Below are positions 20,456-31,700 of a stretch of 64,000 nt of DNA, one piece after another. The notes beneath the pieces are model-generated. The model was given only the letters and a program-made list of their open reading frames with translations, was not told the DNA's origin and searched no databases. Position 1 is the stretch's first letter. Each line of letters begins with the position of its first letter. The position numbers were made by a program, and so were the translations under genes. The stretch spans positions 5,389,572 to 5,453,571 of the forward strand of contig OX388325.1 of NCBI GenBank assembly GCA_947579605.1. The letters run 5' to 3'. The stretch is from Athripsodes cinereus (taxonomy: Eukaryota; Arthropoda; Insecta; Trichoptera; Leptoceridae).

Positions 20456-21716
20456 TGATTAAAAAACAGTAGTAAATACAAAAAGATAAAAACTACGGTA
20501 AATGTGTGATAAAACAATGGCAAAGTAGACAACCCTTTCCTTCCCCTATAAAAGTTAAACCCAACATGATACAACCTCACCTTAACCCTCTCAGTAACAA
20601 ATTAAATTGAAGAGCCCTGGAATAATATTATATATATGTACAATGAATAAGCAAAAAAATATGATTTTTGGTGAAATATTTTTTTAATTACCGTTTTCAA
20701 GGGAGGCGCATTTGTTTGTACAAGGATATCAGCTGTTTAAGGACGCGTTACAAACTCTATGAAGTTGTTACTTATATTATTTTATTCACAAACATCATAA
20801 CAAAAATATCCAACAATAAAATATTGAAAATATGGACGCATAAAATGATAGCACCTATTTTAACTTTCTAATCAAATGTGGAAATTTTGCCCAAAAAAAA
20901 TAAAATAAAAGTTTGGGAATAAATTACACACCAAACAAGTGACTTAATCAAAAAAATCTTATTCCATTTTATAAAATCAAGCTTTCTCAATAATTTCCTC
21001 ATAAAACATAAATTCTTTTCAAACCAGGCGATTTTTTGAAAATTAAATTCTTCGTGTTCCCGTACGGGCACACTGGTAACCAGAGGGTTAAAAAAATAAG
21101 TTAACACCCTGGTGTGCGAGTAAATAAATGAACGTATTAGAAAATATTAAACGTTTTTATTTAAATTTTAAAAGCTTTCACTAACGCAGCTTTCAGTTCT
21201 GTCTGACCTAAAATTAAATAGTTCCTACCTAATTAATTAAATAATATAAGGTAGTTATTTCACAAAGTTTAGCTCGTGCTAAAAGTCAAAGCAACAATTT
21301 AGAAGCGAAGAGAAAAGTTTTTAACTGAATATTATTAGTAAAGTAACTCTGAAGCAAAATATTTGAATAATAATATATATGTCAGAGCGAGACTATGCTA
21401 TGTCGAATTTTGATTTATACGTGACTTGATCATAATTTAATGATTGTATAATATTGTGGAATCCAGATAATTTATTACACATATTTGTATGTTGAAGTTA
21501 TATATATGTGAGACTATTTACGGATTGCCGCTTAGCACTATCAGACTAAGCCTAAAAAACTTGGTCATTGATCAGAGCCATGAATTCTGTTCCTAAAGCA
21601 TTGGTTGAAACACGCGAAAGAACTGATCAGCGAATTATACAATATAAAAAAAAATTGCCAATACCAGTAATAATCGGATATTCGGTAAAAGTACCGTATA
21701 TTTAATAATTCAAGTA
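20456..21716. other. No gene seen
   Basis: AT-rich DNA. Small frames on both strands have no recognisable domain. No repeat with another copy here was found. Confidence 0.35.
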
Positions 21717-21890
21717 AATATTCTTTAACAAAACTGAGGAGTTTTTGAAATATTTCAAATTCCTATACCATTTTGAAAATTCAAACACAGGTACTGCGAG
21801 AAAATATTCTTTAAGAAAACCGAGGTGTTTTTGAAATATTTCAAATTCCTATACAGTAGTAGTACTATACCATTTTGAAAATTCGGTGAT
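21717..21890 (+). repeat. Two-copy direct repeat of about 90 bp
   Basis: AATATTCTTTAACAAAACTGAGG..TTTTTGAAATATTTCAAATTCC recurs about 90 bases later with few changes. The second copy has an extra ATACAGTAGTAGTAC near its end. Confidence 0.65.
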
Positions 21891-22029
21891 TGATTTGAAT
21901 TGAATTTTTAGTGTTAATTTTCTTATAGCGGCCCGTCCTTGGCTCATAATCTTCCCGGATATATGTGGCCCCTGTTCCCTATAAGTCTGTGCATCCCTGC
22001 TCTAAAGTCTAATGCTTTATAAGAAACAA

Positions 22030-22315
22030 ATTATATAAAGATACTCGACGGGACACTACAGACTACGAAAGCACATGTCTAAAAAATTTGACTGTCAGAT
22101 ATTCCAGTATGCAGATGTTGTGCAGAATATAACGAAACACCTATCCTCTGTAATTGTGACGCACTCGCTCGCAAACGAAGTGACATCCTTGAAGGGACAC
22201 TGCTGGACTTGGAATTTGGACTGCTGGAATCACCTGACGCATGTAGATCCTGAGAGTGAGATATGACGCAGAAGGATATCACAATAGGTAACCACAGTGA
22301 CACAAGGGATTCTTA
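22030..22315 (+). pseudogene. LINE C-terminal fragment
   Basis: TGHYRLRKHM is followed, after a frameshift, by CRCCAEYNETPILCNCDALA and RKRSDILEGTLLDLEFGLLE. This is the G-H-Y-R-L-x-x-H and C-x2-C-x-E..T..L-C-x-C pattern of R1/LOA-type LINEs. Broken by stops and shifts. Confidence 0.6.
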
Positions 22316-22372
22316 AAAAATGTAGGAGCTACACAATGTAGAACTTTTGCTAAAGTGGCTCATAAATTATAC

Positions 22373-22808
22373 AGGTACAACTTTCAAAAAATACACAAAC
22401 AATTAGATTAATAAAAAATGAATCAACAGTTTAATCAACAGTCATGTCTGTTAACACGGAATTTCTGTCATGGTTCCTAATGTTTGCTAATTGCAGTTGT
22501 TTTCACATTATTTTAAACTTAAAAGTATTTTAAACTTTGACTATGACATAGTCTTGTAATCATTTTAATGCCCTTTTTTATGTTACATTTCGTAATATCT
22601 TAAGATAAAAAGTAATTGAAAAATTTGTGAAAGGAAACTAACACCATCTTGATAACTTTTAAGTTTAAAATAATGTGAAAACAACTGCAATTAGCAAACA
22701 TTAGGAACCATGACAGAAATTCCGTGTTAACAGACATGGCTGTTGATTAAACTGTTGATTCATTTTTTATCAACCTAATTGTTTGTGTCTTTTTTGAAAG
22801 TTGTACCT
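22373..22808. mobile_element. Foldback element with about 150-bp arms
   Basis: The left arm (AGGTACAACTTTCAAAAAAT.. to ..ATTTTAAACTTAAAAGT) is matched by its inverse at 22655-22808. It holds no coding frame. Superfamily not identified; target duplication not clear. Confidence 0.8.
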
Positions 22809-22853
22809 TTAAAGAAAGAAAGTACCTACCTGTAAAGAAAATACCTTTGTATA

Positions 22854-23447
22854 CATGTATAATATGTATATAGGGGTTTAACATGTATAATATGTATACA
22901 GGGGTTTAACATGTATAATATGTATATAGGGGTTTAACATGTATAATATGTATATAGGGGTTTAACATGTATAATATGTATATAGGGGTTTAACATGTAT
23001 AATATGTATATAGGGGTTTAACATGTATAATATGTATATAGGGGTTTAACATGTATAATATGTATATAGGGGTTTAACATGTATAATATGTATATAGGGG
23101 TTTAACATGTATAATATGTATATAGGGGTTTAACATGTATAATATGTATATAGGGGTTTAACATGTATAATATGTATATAGGGGTTTAACATGTATAATA
23201 TGTATATAGGGGTTTAACATGTATAATATGTATATAGGGGTTTAACATGTATAATATGTATATAGGGGTTTAACATGTATAATATGTATATAGGGGTTTA
23301 ACATGTATAATATGTATATAGGGGTTTAACATGTATAATATGTATATAGGGGTTTAACATGTATAATATGTATATAGGGGTTTAACATGTATAATATGTA
23401 TACAGGGGTTTAACATGTATAATATGTATACAGGGGTTTAACATGTA
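22854..23447 (+). repeat. 28-bp minisatellite, about 21 units
   Basis: Head-to-tail units containing TATAGGGGTTTAACATGTAT. Inner units are essentially identical. The second unit and the last two carry C for T in TATACAGGGG. The array runs directly into AACATGTAAAAGACTTTGGCCGTG..AAATAAATAAA, a LINE tail seen elsewhere (31.6, 56.6, 62.9 kb). The unit therefore seems to have grown from that tail. Confidence 0.95.
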
Positions 23448-23487
23448 AAAGACTTTGGCCGTGAATATAATACGTAAATAAATAAAA
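23439..23487 (+). mobile_element. LINE tail (AACATGTAAAA..GCCGT family)
   Basis: AACATGTAAAAGACTTTGGCCGT.. ending TAAATAAATAAAAC. It is related to the tails at 31613-31690 (-), 56630-56695 and 62900-62948. Confidence 0.55.
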
Positions 23488-23696
23488 CTTTGAATGACCT
23501 TTTTAAAAAATGAAGTCTCGTAACTTTGTGTACATTCGCTTCAATAATACAACTGGTGTAAAATATTATAAGGTATGTAATTAGAAACTCTAATATACAA
23601 GAGGTACATAAGTAGGAAGCACAAAGAACTTCCGGACTTAAAAGCTTGTTCGTCTTCTGGGAAATATATAAAACAAAATATTTAAAACACGACGAC

Positions 23697-23947
23697 CGGT
23701 GTGGCGCGGAGGTCAACGCACTTGCCTTTGAGTCACGAGGTCCCGGGTTCGATTCCCGGCCAGGGCAAAATGAAGAATGACCTTTTTCAGATTGTCCTGG
23801 GTCTGGGTGTTACATGTATATGTGTTTAGTGCATTGTATATGTGTATCGCCATGTTAGTACCCATAATACAAGATTCATATCTTAGTTTGGGACTAGCTC
23901 GGTCTGTGTGAATTGTCTATATGTGTGTGTGTGTGTGTGTGTGTGTT
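23697..23947 (+). mobile_element. tRNA-derived SINE, family 2, with GT microsatellite
   Basis: GTGTGGCGCGGAGGTCAACG (A-box region) and GGGTTCGATTCCCGGC (B box) lead into a body ending TTTGGGACTAGCTCGGTCTG. This body style is common in moth and butterfly SINEs and LINEs. A GT run (about 23920-23947) closes it. Confidence 0.8.
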
Positions 23948-24097
23948 ACATACATATAAAATTAACACTGTTTTTTGTTTACCAAGCGTGTATACATCTT
24001 ATGCCACAAAGACGTCAAGTACTTTCGCCAACGAATTGCCATCATCAGGGTTCAATAAAAAAACTAAAACTATGAGAAATAATCATCTATTAGTACA

Positions 24098-24435
24098 TCT
24101 AATATATAAAATTCTTATCATACTCCTCCGAAACTGCTGGACCGATTTTGATGAAATTAATTTGAAATTTATCGGGTCGGTCTGAGAATCGGCGAAAATC
24201 ATATATTTTTCATACCCCTAAAAGTTAAGGGTGGTCCACCTCGATTTTTTTTAATTTTTGGACAAATTTAATTATTATTATTTTTTATGGTGAGGCATTA
24301 AAAAATACATACAGTTCTAAATTTTCACCCTTCTACCATCAACCCCTACTTTTTTAATAGCGATATTAGTATATACTGCAAATGTATATTATGGCATAAT
24401 GTATATGGCAAAACAACGTTTGCCGGGTCAGCTAG
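24098..24435 (+). mobile_element. Non-autonomous Helitron
   Basis: Starts TCTAATATATAAAATTC and ends CCGGGTCAGCTAG, inserted between A (24097) and T (24436), as Helitrons do. No inverted ends or duplication. The inner text (CTCCTCCGAAACTGCTGGAC..) is shared with the minus-strand copy at 31086-31612. Confidence 0.75.
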
Positions 24436-24918
24436 TAGATTCGTATATTCCTTAGTATTAAAACACGTGTTTTTAAAACACAACCTAACATCTCTTAATA
24501 ATTATTGTATGTATAAATAGTTGATTGCTTCTCTTTTAGATTAATTAAATTTGTTGTATTTTTTTCATCACTGTTATCTTTCATTTAAAACGATTCCTTT
24601 TGCGAAAATACGTCGTCGAACTACAGACAATCTGACCGTCACTATTGACATGGCAGTGAAAGGATGAAGAAATTAATGTGAATAGACGTGATGTGATAAT
24701 GTGATGAACCGCTTTCACCATAATCCAAAGTGAAACAATCTTGAATGCTACTTTAGTCAAGTTTAAACGAAAAACTTAACTCATAAAGCAACTTTTTCTA
24801 CCTAATAAATATTATACAGAAAATTCAAATTTTGACATTAATGATAATAAATAATTTTAATTTAACATATTTAGTATCAGATAGTCTGGTCAAACAGTAA
24901 CAATAAGAATAACAGACC
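24436..24918. other. No gene; possible old MITE remnant
   Basis: 24640-24745 (CATGGCAGTGAAAGGATGAA.., GTGATGAACCGCTTTCACC) loosely matches the inverse of the inner element at 44284-44701. Otherwise nothing is recognised. Confidence 0.35.
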
Positions 24919-25328
24919 CCTAGACCATGCTTGTCTAAAGTGCGGCCCAAACGCAAATTATGAAAACATTTAAATTTGCTTATTTCTACTAAAAAAAATA
25001 ATGTTTGCAATATTTTTCATTTTGATCAATTGAACCCAATATCAATTTGCTTGTTCAACAAAAGCAAATACATCCATCACATTAATTTTACACAGGTATA
25101 TATGTATAATATATACATTTTTATACATATGTTCATTTGTAATTTTATACATATATATCTAATTCAAATAAAATAAATATAATAAAAAGAAGTATTTTGA
25201 TAGAACTACATATAGGTATATATAGGTAATTTTATTTCAATTTGTTGAACAAATATTTATGTGCGGCCCAGCATATATTTTTTTTTTGCAGTGTGGCCCT
25301 CGTATGGTCAAAGTTTAGACCTTGCTTA
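24919..25328. mobile_element. Probable hAT-like element
   Basis: Left GTCTAAAGTGCGGCCCAAAC and right (inverted) TTTGACCATACGAGGGCCACA follow a common hAT end style (C-rich GGCCC after AAAGT). The duplications are not clear, so the edges are approximate. No transposase. Confidence 0.45.
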
Positions 25329-25544
25329 GAAGTATATACAGTTGGAATAGAGGCATTTTTCAGTCTGTTATTACTTTGTTATTTCTCAAGCGGCCTGCAA
25401 TGACATTAGATACCTACATCTATATTTCGGTAGCACTAGAAATATTAGAGTTCCTCAGAAATTTAAATATTCATATGAAAGATGCGATTCAGGTTAAAAG
25501 GACACAGTATTGACGCTAGGGAATAATACAGCACCTATTATTTA

Positions 25545-25690
25545 TTATTATTATACCATCACGGCATATCCCACAAGTGGGGTAGCCAGCAGACCAGCCG
25601 CATGCAAGAAATATGCAAGCTGTCCTCTCCGTGCCAATATAAAATCAAGACATTCAGGATGGGTGGCAAACCTCATCGCTGATTAAAGAT
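25545..25690 (-). mobile_element. 3' part of the SINE-like repeat
   Basis: Matches the 3' half of the 4126-4386 family, from CAGCGATGAGGTTTGCCACC to CCGTGATGGTATAATAATAA on the minus strand. The 5' half is missing. Confidence 0.75.
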
Positions 25691-25749
25691 TATTATTTCC
25701 TTGTACCAATAACGCTTATAGTATGTCATACGAGTATTTATAATAACAT

Positions 25750-25925
25750 TCGTCGGTAGCCTGGAGGCAGAGTCTCGGCCTTGTGAACAAGGGGTTCGTG
25801 GTTCGATCACTGATGCCGGCTAACTCCCCTTTTACGACACAAGGTTTTAGCTAGCTGTGAAAGGTGTATAAGGCCGTATTTGGGTTTATAACAAAACCCA
25901 GATACTTATATCTTTAAAAAAATAA
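25750..25925 (+). mobile_element. tRNA-derived SINE, family 1
   Basis: TCGGTAGCCTGGAGGCAGAG and GGTTCGATCACTGATGCCGG, then the shared body TTTGGGTTTATAACAAAACC and an A-rich tail. Second copy of the 11.2 kb family. Confidence 0.85.
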
Positions 25926-26319
25926 ATAGAATATGAACGATTTTAATATGGCACCGTTTAATGATCCATGACTATCTTAAGGCTGCCGTAGTTTCGCCTG
26001 AAAAGTAATGATTTCAGCTTGCTCCTGAATGTGGCAGCAGGCTAATTCTGTCTTAGATCCGCTGGTAATCGGTTCCTAGCAATGTTCCTGCGACGTCTAA
26101 AAAAACTACCCCACGTTAACTTTACGTAACAGACATCAGTAAATTCAGGAAGATATTTGCATAAAGCAATATGTACGCCATTTGTACAAATTTATTTTGA
26201 CAAAGTGTTTATATACACCCCGTTGCAGACGATTGCACATTTACGACTCCATGACTGGACTACAGAACATGTATTTATTATGAAATTCGATAGTTTGCCA
26301 GAGGGAAAAAATGTAATAT
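25926..26319. other. No gene seen
   Basis: Moderately mixed composition. 25980-26130 looks like part of an old LINE (CAATGTTCCTGCGACGTCTA), but no protein block can be read with confidence. Confidence 0.3.
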
Positions 26320-26714
26320 TAGTGGTACCTTGACATACGAGTTTTTTGAGATACGAGCCATCGAGCGAGCAATTTTTTGCTATGAAATACGAGAAAAAAT
26401 GAAATATGAAATACGGCAAAGACCAGTGAAGAGAAAAGCAGTGACAAAAATTAAGCGAAAGTAACACTTTATAAATCTAGTTCATTTCTTTGCATTCTCT
26501 TTTATTATATTTTTGTACAATATTTGTCATTTGCAAATACATTTTTCTTATCAAAAAACACGTAACAAAATAACTGGGGTGACATTTTGAGGGCTGGAAC
26601 GAATTAATGGTAGTTCAATAAATTTCAATGAGGAAACTTGCTTTGAGATACGAGTAATTTGAAATACGAGCAAGGTTGCGGAATGAGTTAAACTCGTATG
26701 TCGAGGTACCACTG
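26320..26714. mobile_element. Tigger-like MITE (ends AGTGGTACC..ATACGAG)
   Basis: Left AGTGGTACCTTGACATACGAG and right (inverted) CAGTGGTACCTCGACATACG, with TA after the right end (26715-26716). The word GATACGAG or its inverse recurs inside both ends. Larger relatives lie at 39147-40833 and 47035-47424. Confidence 0.8.
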
Positions 26715-26716
26715 TA

Positions 26717-27654
26717 TATCTGACATACAAAGATATTTCAAACTTTTTCACAGTGCGTTACACTAAATTATTCCAACCGTACTATATTATTGGTTCAGCG
26801 CTCTAGACATCCGTCTGTTTCAATGAGTCGACTGAGTGCGACCCTGTTCTGCTGAATTAATTAAAACAAAAAAAAAATTGGTCACATTGTTATTATTTTT
26901 TCCTTTGTTAATTTAAATGAGAAATAAAATGGGGGAAAAATATACTGACTAAAATATGTTATAAATTTTTATTTTATCTTCACAAAAAAAACATTAAAAA
27001 ATACCTTTATTTTTTTTTGCATAAAGGGAATAATAAAGTTTCACTTTTGCAAAATAATATTCTCTTTTTATGTAAAAATAAAATGGAAAATTAATTGTTT
27101 TTTTTAGGGCTTTAGGGGAACCTAGATCAGGGGTCGGCAACCTTTTTTGGCTGCGAGTCAAAATCAACTAGCACGTGAGTATTTAAGTGACGTCTGGGTC
27201 AGTGGTATTTTCAATTTCTTTTAGTGAACTGTTGTTCTTAGAAGGTAGGTATCTATATTTAATCTTTATTTATTCTCTTCATGTTTGTCTTATATTTTAC
27301 TATGAGCAAACATACATGTATTTGATAATGAAACTACCCCTCAAGGCACTAGCTCTGCTTGAAAGAACTACCCAGCAAACATTTTAAGTTGAAAACTGGT
27401 AATATTCACCTATATTAGGTCATCATAATAGGTCACTTTAAAAAATTAAAGTCTATTTGAATTCATCAGAAATCCAGATTAATCTTTTTGCGAAAAAAAT
27501 ATATGATGGAGCACGAAGTAGTGCAAAAACTGTATTGGAAATGTAGATAAGAAATACATATTATGGATAGAACCTTTCGATATTGTGCTCATAATTTATT
27601 CTCGATTAGAGATGAAACTGATATTCGGCAATAATCTAAGTAGGTATGCTAAAA
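26717..27654. other. No gene; one hAT end
   Basis: At 27128, CAGGGGTCGGCAACCTTTTT is a classic hAT left end. No partner end is seen, so this is a broken copy. The rest is AT-rich and unassigned. Confidence 0.45.
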
Positions 27655-27945
27655 GCATATTGAGTCGTGAAAGGGGAGTTTGCCGGCACCTGGAATGTGA
27701 CCTACACCTCTTGTGATTGAGGCCGAGACTCTACCGCCAGGTTACCGGCGAACTCTATACATTTTTTTTAAAGATATAGGTATCTGGGTTTTGTTATAAA
27801 CCTTTTAAACCTTTCACAGTAAGCTAGTAAAAGCTTATGTCGTGAAAGGGAGTTTGCCGGCACCTGGGATCGAACCAAGGACCCCATGTTCACGAGGCCG
27901 AGACTCTACCTCCAGGCTACCGACGAACGAATATAGATATTATAT
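27655..27945 (-). mobile_element. Two SINE family 1 copies in tandem
   Basis: 27755-27940 is a near-complete minus copy (inverse of TTCGATCCCAGGTGCCGGCA and GCCTGGAGGTAGAGTC). 27655-27755 is a second, diverged head piece whose B box is lost (CCTGGAATGTGACC in the + text). Confidence 0.75.
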
Positions 27946-28013
27946 TATGATGATGATTTTATTTTATTTATGACGCTAGTATTCGAAACATAAATATTTT
28001 AGACGATTCTAAT

Positions 28014-28522
28014 GGGGTGTTCACATTTGGCGAATATCGCCAGGCGAATTTTAAAATATAACGCCAGGCGAAAAAAAAAATTCGCCGTACGCCCATTGAT
28101 CGTCACACCTGTTAATACAGTCCACCGATATAGAAACGATCTGTCAGATGCACTTTGATTTTGACATTGTTTTCAAAATGGCGGACGTCGAGATGGAGAT
28201 CGCGAAGCGTTTATTTTTAGTCGAAAATGTTATAGTGGAGGTTAATGGTGCCTTTTAATTAAGGTAACAAACGCCACAAACCAAAAACAAAGATAATAAC
28301 TGTCACGAAGCGGGAAACATTATAAAAATTATAGGTTAGATAGTTTTTACGGACGCTGCGCACATCTACACATGCGCAAATCGTTCAACCAGAGAAAAAG
28401 TTGGAAGGTGGTCAACTCGAGACGATATCGTTTCTACTGGTTTTTATCGTTTCAAACTAGCTGTCATTTTGTTCACACGGTTCAAATGGCTGGCGATATT
28501 TGCCAAAGTGAGAACACCACAT
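28014..28522 (+). mobile_element. MITE with ends GGTGTTCACATTTGGCGAAT
   Basis: Ends GGGGTGTTCACATTTGGCG and (inverted) GTGGTGTTCTCACTTTGGC. Inside is ATGGCGGACGTCGAGATGGA, which opens a short frame (MADVEMEIAK..LFLVENVI) also kept in the inverse copy at 40902-41444. The ends are PIF/Harbinger-like in style, but no 3-bp target site can be confirmed. Confidence 0.7.
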
Positions 28523-29033
28523 TAGGGATGAATAAAGAATGAAAGGAATTCTGTGTGTGTGTGTGTGTTATACAAACATTCAAACATTGATAGGTATATT
28601 ACGGTAATTCGATTACCGGATATTCGGTATTCGTCTAAATCACAATAATTTGATTGTTGACTATTTTCAATATAATATCTACGAGTATTTTTGTATAGGT
28701 TATGTATTTGTTTTATGTTAAGCCGCAATAAAACTGTTTTGTATTATTGAGTTTATAGGATCAAATAGAAAATATATATTAAGCTGCTTTTTATTGAAAA
28801 AAGTACAGGTAATAGAAAAATAATATCGTAAAATACCTTTAATATTGTATTCTCTCAAACTAAAACGAGACCTTACAAGCAGTGGCGTGCAGAAAAAGCA
28901 GAAAAAATGCTTTAAATTTTCTGTGCGTTGATTATATCTAATTTGAATGCATTTTTCTATAAATATGTATTGTACATATATATTGTGATCAAAATTATAA
29001 AACTATTATGTAAAATTGTGTGGGTTGTAATTA
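28523..29033. other. No gene; short GT run
   Basis: GTGTGTGTGTGTGTG at about 28551-28567. The rest is unassigned AT-rich DNA. Confidence 0.35.
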
Positions 29034-29290
29034 GCCCGTGGAGCACCCGGTAAAGAATTGGTCTCCCACTCTTCTGCGTAAGTTTTCGAGTGTCCTGTAA
29101 AAGGCAGGTGTTCGAAAAAATTAAGACATTTTACATCCTAAATTCAGCGATGAGGTTTGCCACCCATCCTGAATGTCTTGATTTTATATTGGCACGAAGA
29201 GGACAGTTTGCATGTTTCTTACATGCAGCTGATCTGCTGGCTACCCCACTTGTGGGATATGCCGTGATGGTATAGATAGATAGATAGATT
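29034..29290 (+). mobile_element. SINE-like repeat, full copy
   Basis: CCCGTGGAGCACCCGGTAAA to CCGTGATGGTATAGATAGATAGATAG. It gives the clearest view of the family: about 240 bases plus a GATA tandem tail. The 61-codon frame inside is shared by the copies but changes at protein level, so it is not read as a gene. Confidence 0.8.
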
Positions 29291-29572
29291 AACTGTGGAG
29301 AGGTTTTGTCGGGGGAAGCCCTTCAGGCGAACTCTGAGACCTATCATATAAATAAAGATTTTGCATGATGAGTGTGGATGACATAGGAACTACCATTCCT
29401 GAAACATCCACGGTTAAGGGAGGATACAACCTTTAATGTATTGTGATCAATAAACAGTAAAAAATTATTAAATATCAGATAAATTAAATATCAGATCAAA
29501 TAAAAGATCAGATTGTAAATTTATTACAATGCAATGAATATTACTTACATACTTACTGATAGCCATCTTCTC

Positions 29573-29760
29573 TACACTGCTGGATATAGGCCTCTTCAAA
29601 ACTTTTACACTATTACTGTATTGTATAGATACTACTGTATTTAATTACTTTGTGGAATCCGCGGTAAAAATAGGTCTCCCACTGATTTCTGTAGATTTTC
29701 GAGTGTACTGTAGAAATCAGGTGTTTGTAAAACGTCGCGTTTAAGGCATCTAACATATTA
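29573..29760 (+). repeat. Repeat, inverted partner at 33673-33860
   Basis: Text from CACTGCTGGATATAGGCCTC through GTGGAATCC and CGAGTGTACTGTAGAAATCA matches the inverse of 33673-33860 closely. Its last part (from about 29655) is a diverged head of the SINE-like family. Confidence 0.7.
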
Positions 29761-29890
29761 TATAGTTATTTGTCTGTGGAATTGATAGAGTGGAGTTAAT
29801 TTTATAAATACCATTTAAATAAAAATTTCGAAAATTTCAACTTGTCGAGTTATGGAACTTATCAATTTCGCAATGGATTCATCAATTCTC

Positions 29891-30013
29891 GGGTTAGTTA
29901 GAAGAAATCGCACCTCTGCGATAAACTTGCCATCTGTATTTTGATCGTATGAATGTATTTTTATGTAAATTTGCTTTTAATCAATGTACAGTAAAGAATA
30001 AATAAATAAATAA
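29891..30013 (+). mobile_element. LINE 3' tail (TTAGTTGGAAGAGAT family)
   Basis: GGTTAGTTAGAAGAAATCGC.. ending AATGTACAGTAAAGAATAAA(TAAA)n. A 5'-truncated copy. Confidence 0.8.
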
Positions 30014-30129
30014 GTAAGCCACTTATCCTGAATGATTTAACCTTTATTGACACGTAGAGGACGACAAACATTTTAACTACACGCTGTTAGTGCGTTGGCT
30101 ATCCTACTTGAGATAAATGTCGTGATGGT

Positions 30130-30400
30130 ATGAATAAATTACTACTACTACTACTACTATACCATCACGGCATATCCCACAAGTGGGGTAGCCAGCAGAT
30201 CAGCTGCATGTAAGTAACATGCAAACTGTCCTCTTCGTGCCAATATAAAATCAAGACATTCAGGATGGGTGGCAAACCTCATCGCTGAATTTGAGATGTA
30301 CAATGTCTTAATTTTTTCGAACACCTGCCTTTTACAGGACACTCGAAAACTTACGCAGAAGAGTGGGAGACCAATTCTTTACCGGGTGCTCCACGGGATA
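30130..30400 (-). mobile_element. SINE-like repeat, full minus copy
   Basis: Near-identical to 29034-29290 in inverse orientation. The 3' tandem tail is a TAG repeat here (ACTACTACTACTACTA in + text), so tail units differ between copies. Confidence 0.8.
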
Positions 30401-30439
30401 TTAAATTAATGAATTTTATTTATCCATAAAAATACCGTT

Positions 30440-30640
30440 TCTTAGATCATCATCACTATAACGCCATTGCCCTTGCAGGGTTGGCAGAAAGCCATATAGA
30501 TCTATTCTCACATATTTCTTTCGCTTCTTTTACATTAATACAATTTCTCATATTATTATTATAACAGACAATAAGACGATTCATACAAGGATCATTACAG
30601 CTAAAGGCCAATGCGATCCCAGAAGAAAACCTTAAACGAT
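30440..30640 (-). pseudogene. RTE-like LINE 3' fragment
   Basis: Minus strand: MRNCINVKEAKEICENRSIW then LSANPARAM, which matches the last 30 residues of the 35.1 and 17.86 kb copies. An unrelated stretch separates it from the upstream part. Confidence 0.65.
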
Positions 30641-31085
30641 ATCCAAACGATAACACAACTACAACATATCCTCGATCCTTTTTATAAATTCTGCATACTG
30701 CAAACATATACGCATGTTATTTCTCTAACTGAACACACGCCCGCTCTTGCGAATTGAATTCACGTCATCAAGTTACGTGGTTCTCGGACGCTCGCGCTCT
30801 CTTTCAGATTTCATAGCCTAATTGAATAAAAAAATTCGGATAAAAGTGGAATTGAATTATTTTCTCTATTATGTGTTACGCCACTGGAATAATCCGATTT
30901 CGCCTATAATTACATATATAGTAGATATATTCCGTTCTGATCCTATTATACAGAAAGGCTAACTATTCTGAATGAATCATTATAAATAAATTGGTACACA
31001 AAGTAAAGTAACTTCTTTCTGATGTGTCTTATATTGAGAAATTATTAAATTAATATTTTATGAAATAACAAAATTTATATCTATA
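30641..31085. other. No gene; possible LINE part near 30.75 kb
   Basis: 30715-30800 (CACACGCCCGCTCTTGCG.., CACGTCATCAAGTTACGTGG) is the minus-strand continuation of the same LINE type. The rest is unassigned. Confidence 0.4.
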
Positions 31086-31612
31086 CTAGCTGACCCGGAA
31101 AACGTAGTTTTGCCATATACATTATTTCTAGATTACTACACTGAGAAAAATACTAACGAAATTTCACAACGAATCATTGGTATGTACAACAAATTTCAAC
31201 AAATCGTTGGTAAATTTACCAACGATTTGTTAGCGAAAAGTTAATATTATAGATTCGTACCTACTAATGAATCGTTTGTACTATTTCTGGTCCTAATCTG
31301 TACGTACCAATGATTATTTGTGAAATTTCGTCAATATTTTTTTCAGTGTAATATCGCTTTTTAAAAATAGGGATTGATGGTAGAAGGGTGAAAATTTAGT
31401 GCTGTATGTATTTTATGCCTCACCATAAAAAAATAAAAATAACAAAAAAAAATAAAAAAAAATCGAGGTGGACCACCCTTAGCTTTTAAGGTTATGAAAA
31501 ATAGATGTTGGCCGATTCTCAGACATACCCGATCAGCACACAAAATTTCATCAAAATAGGTTCAGCCGTTTCGGAGGAGTATGGTAACAAACACCGTGAC
31601 ACGAGAATATTA
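31086..31612 (-). mobile_element. Non-autonomous Helitron, minus copy
   Basis: The inverse of CCGGGTCAGCTAG opens the + text at 31086, and the inner text matches 24098-24435. The 5' end (about 31600-31612) carries the phrase read inversely as TTCTCGTGTCACGGTGTTTG. A 210-bp mariner-type MITE is nested at 31139-31348. Confidence 0.7.
31139..31348. mobile_element. Mariner-type MITE nested in the Helitron
   Basis: Ends CACTGAGAAAAATACTAACG and (inverted) CACTGAAAAAAATATTGACG, flanked by TA (31137-31138, 31349-31350). The centre repeats AACGAATCATTGG and AAATCGTTGGTAAATTTACC words. Confidence 0.85.
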
Positions 31613-31700
31613 TATTTATTTATTTATTCAAAATCATATACGGCGTGAACATTTTACATGTTAACAAAGTATGACAGACAACAACAACAGCAAAAAAACA
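31613..31700 (-). mobile_element. LINE tail (AACATGTAAAA..CGCCGT family), minus
   Basis: The inverse reads TTAACATGTAAAATGTTCAC then GCCGTATATGATTTTGAATA(AATA)n. The body goes on to the right without a recognisable end. Confidence 0.6.

Noticed and set aside
22079..22303. Minus-strand frame with a signal-peptide-like start (MSLWLPIVISFCVISHS)
   Set aside because: The plus strand shows LINE C-terminal residues (CRCCAEYNETPILCNCDALA), so the minus frame is a shadow.
22854..23447. CRISPR-like array
   Set aside because: Units are directly adjacent with no unique spacers, and the context is an animal genome. It is a minisatellite.
4145..30342. A conserved 61-codon protein (MSCKRQVFEKI..) in three places
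   Set aside because: It is part of the SINE-like repeat. Differences between the copies mostly change the amino acid, so there is no sign of protein-level selection.
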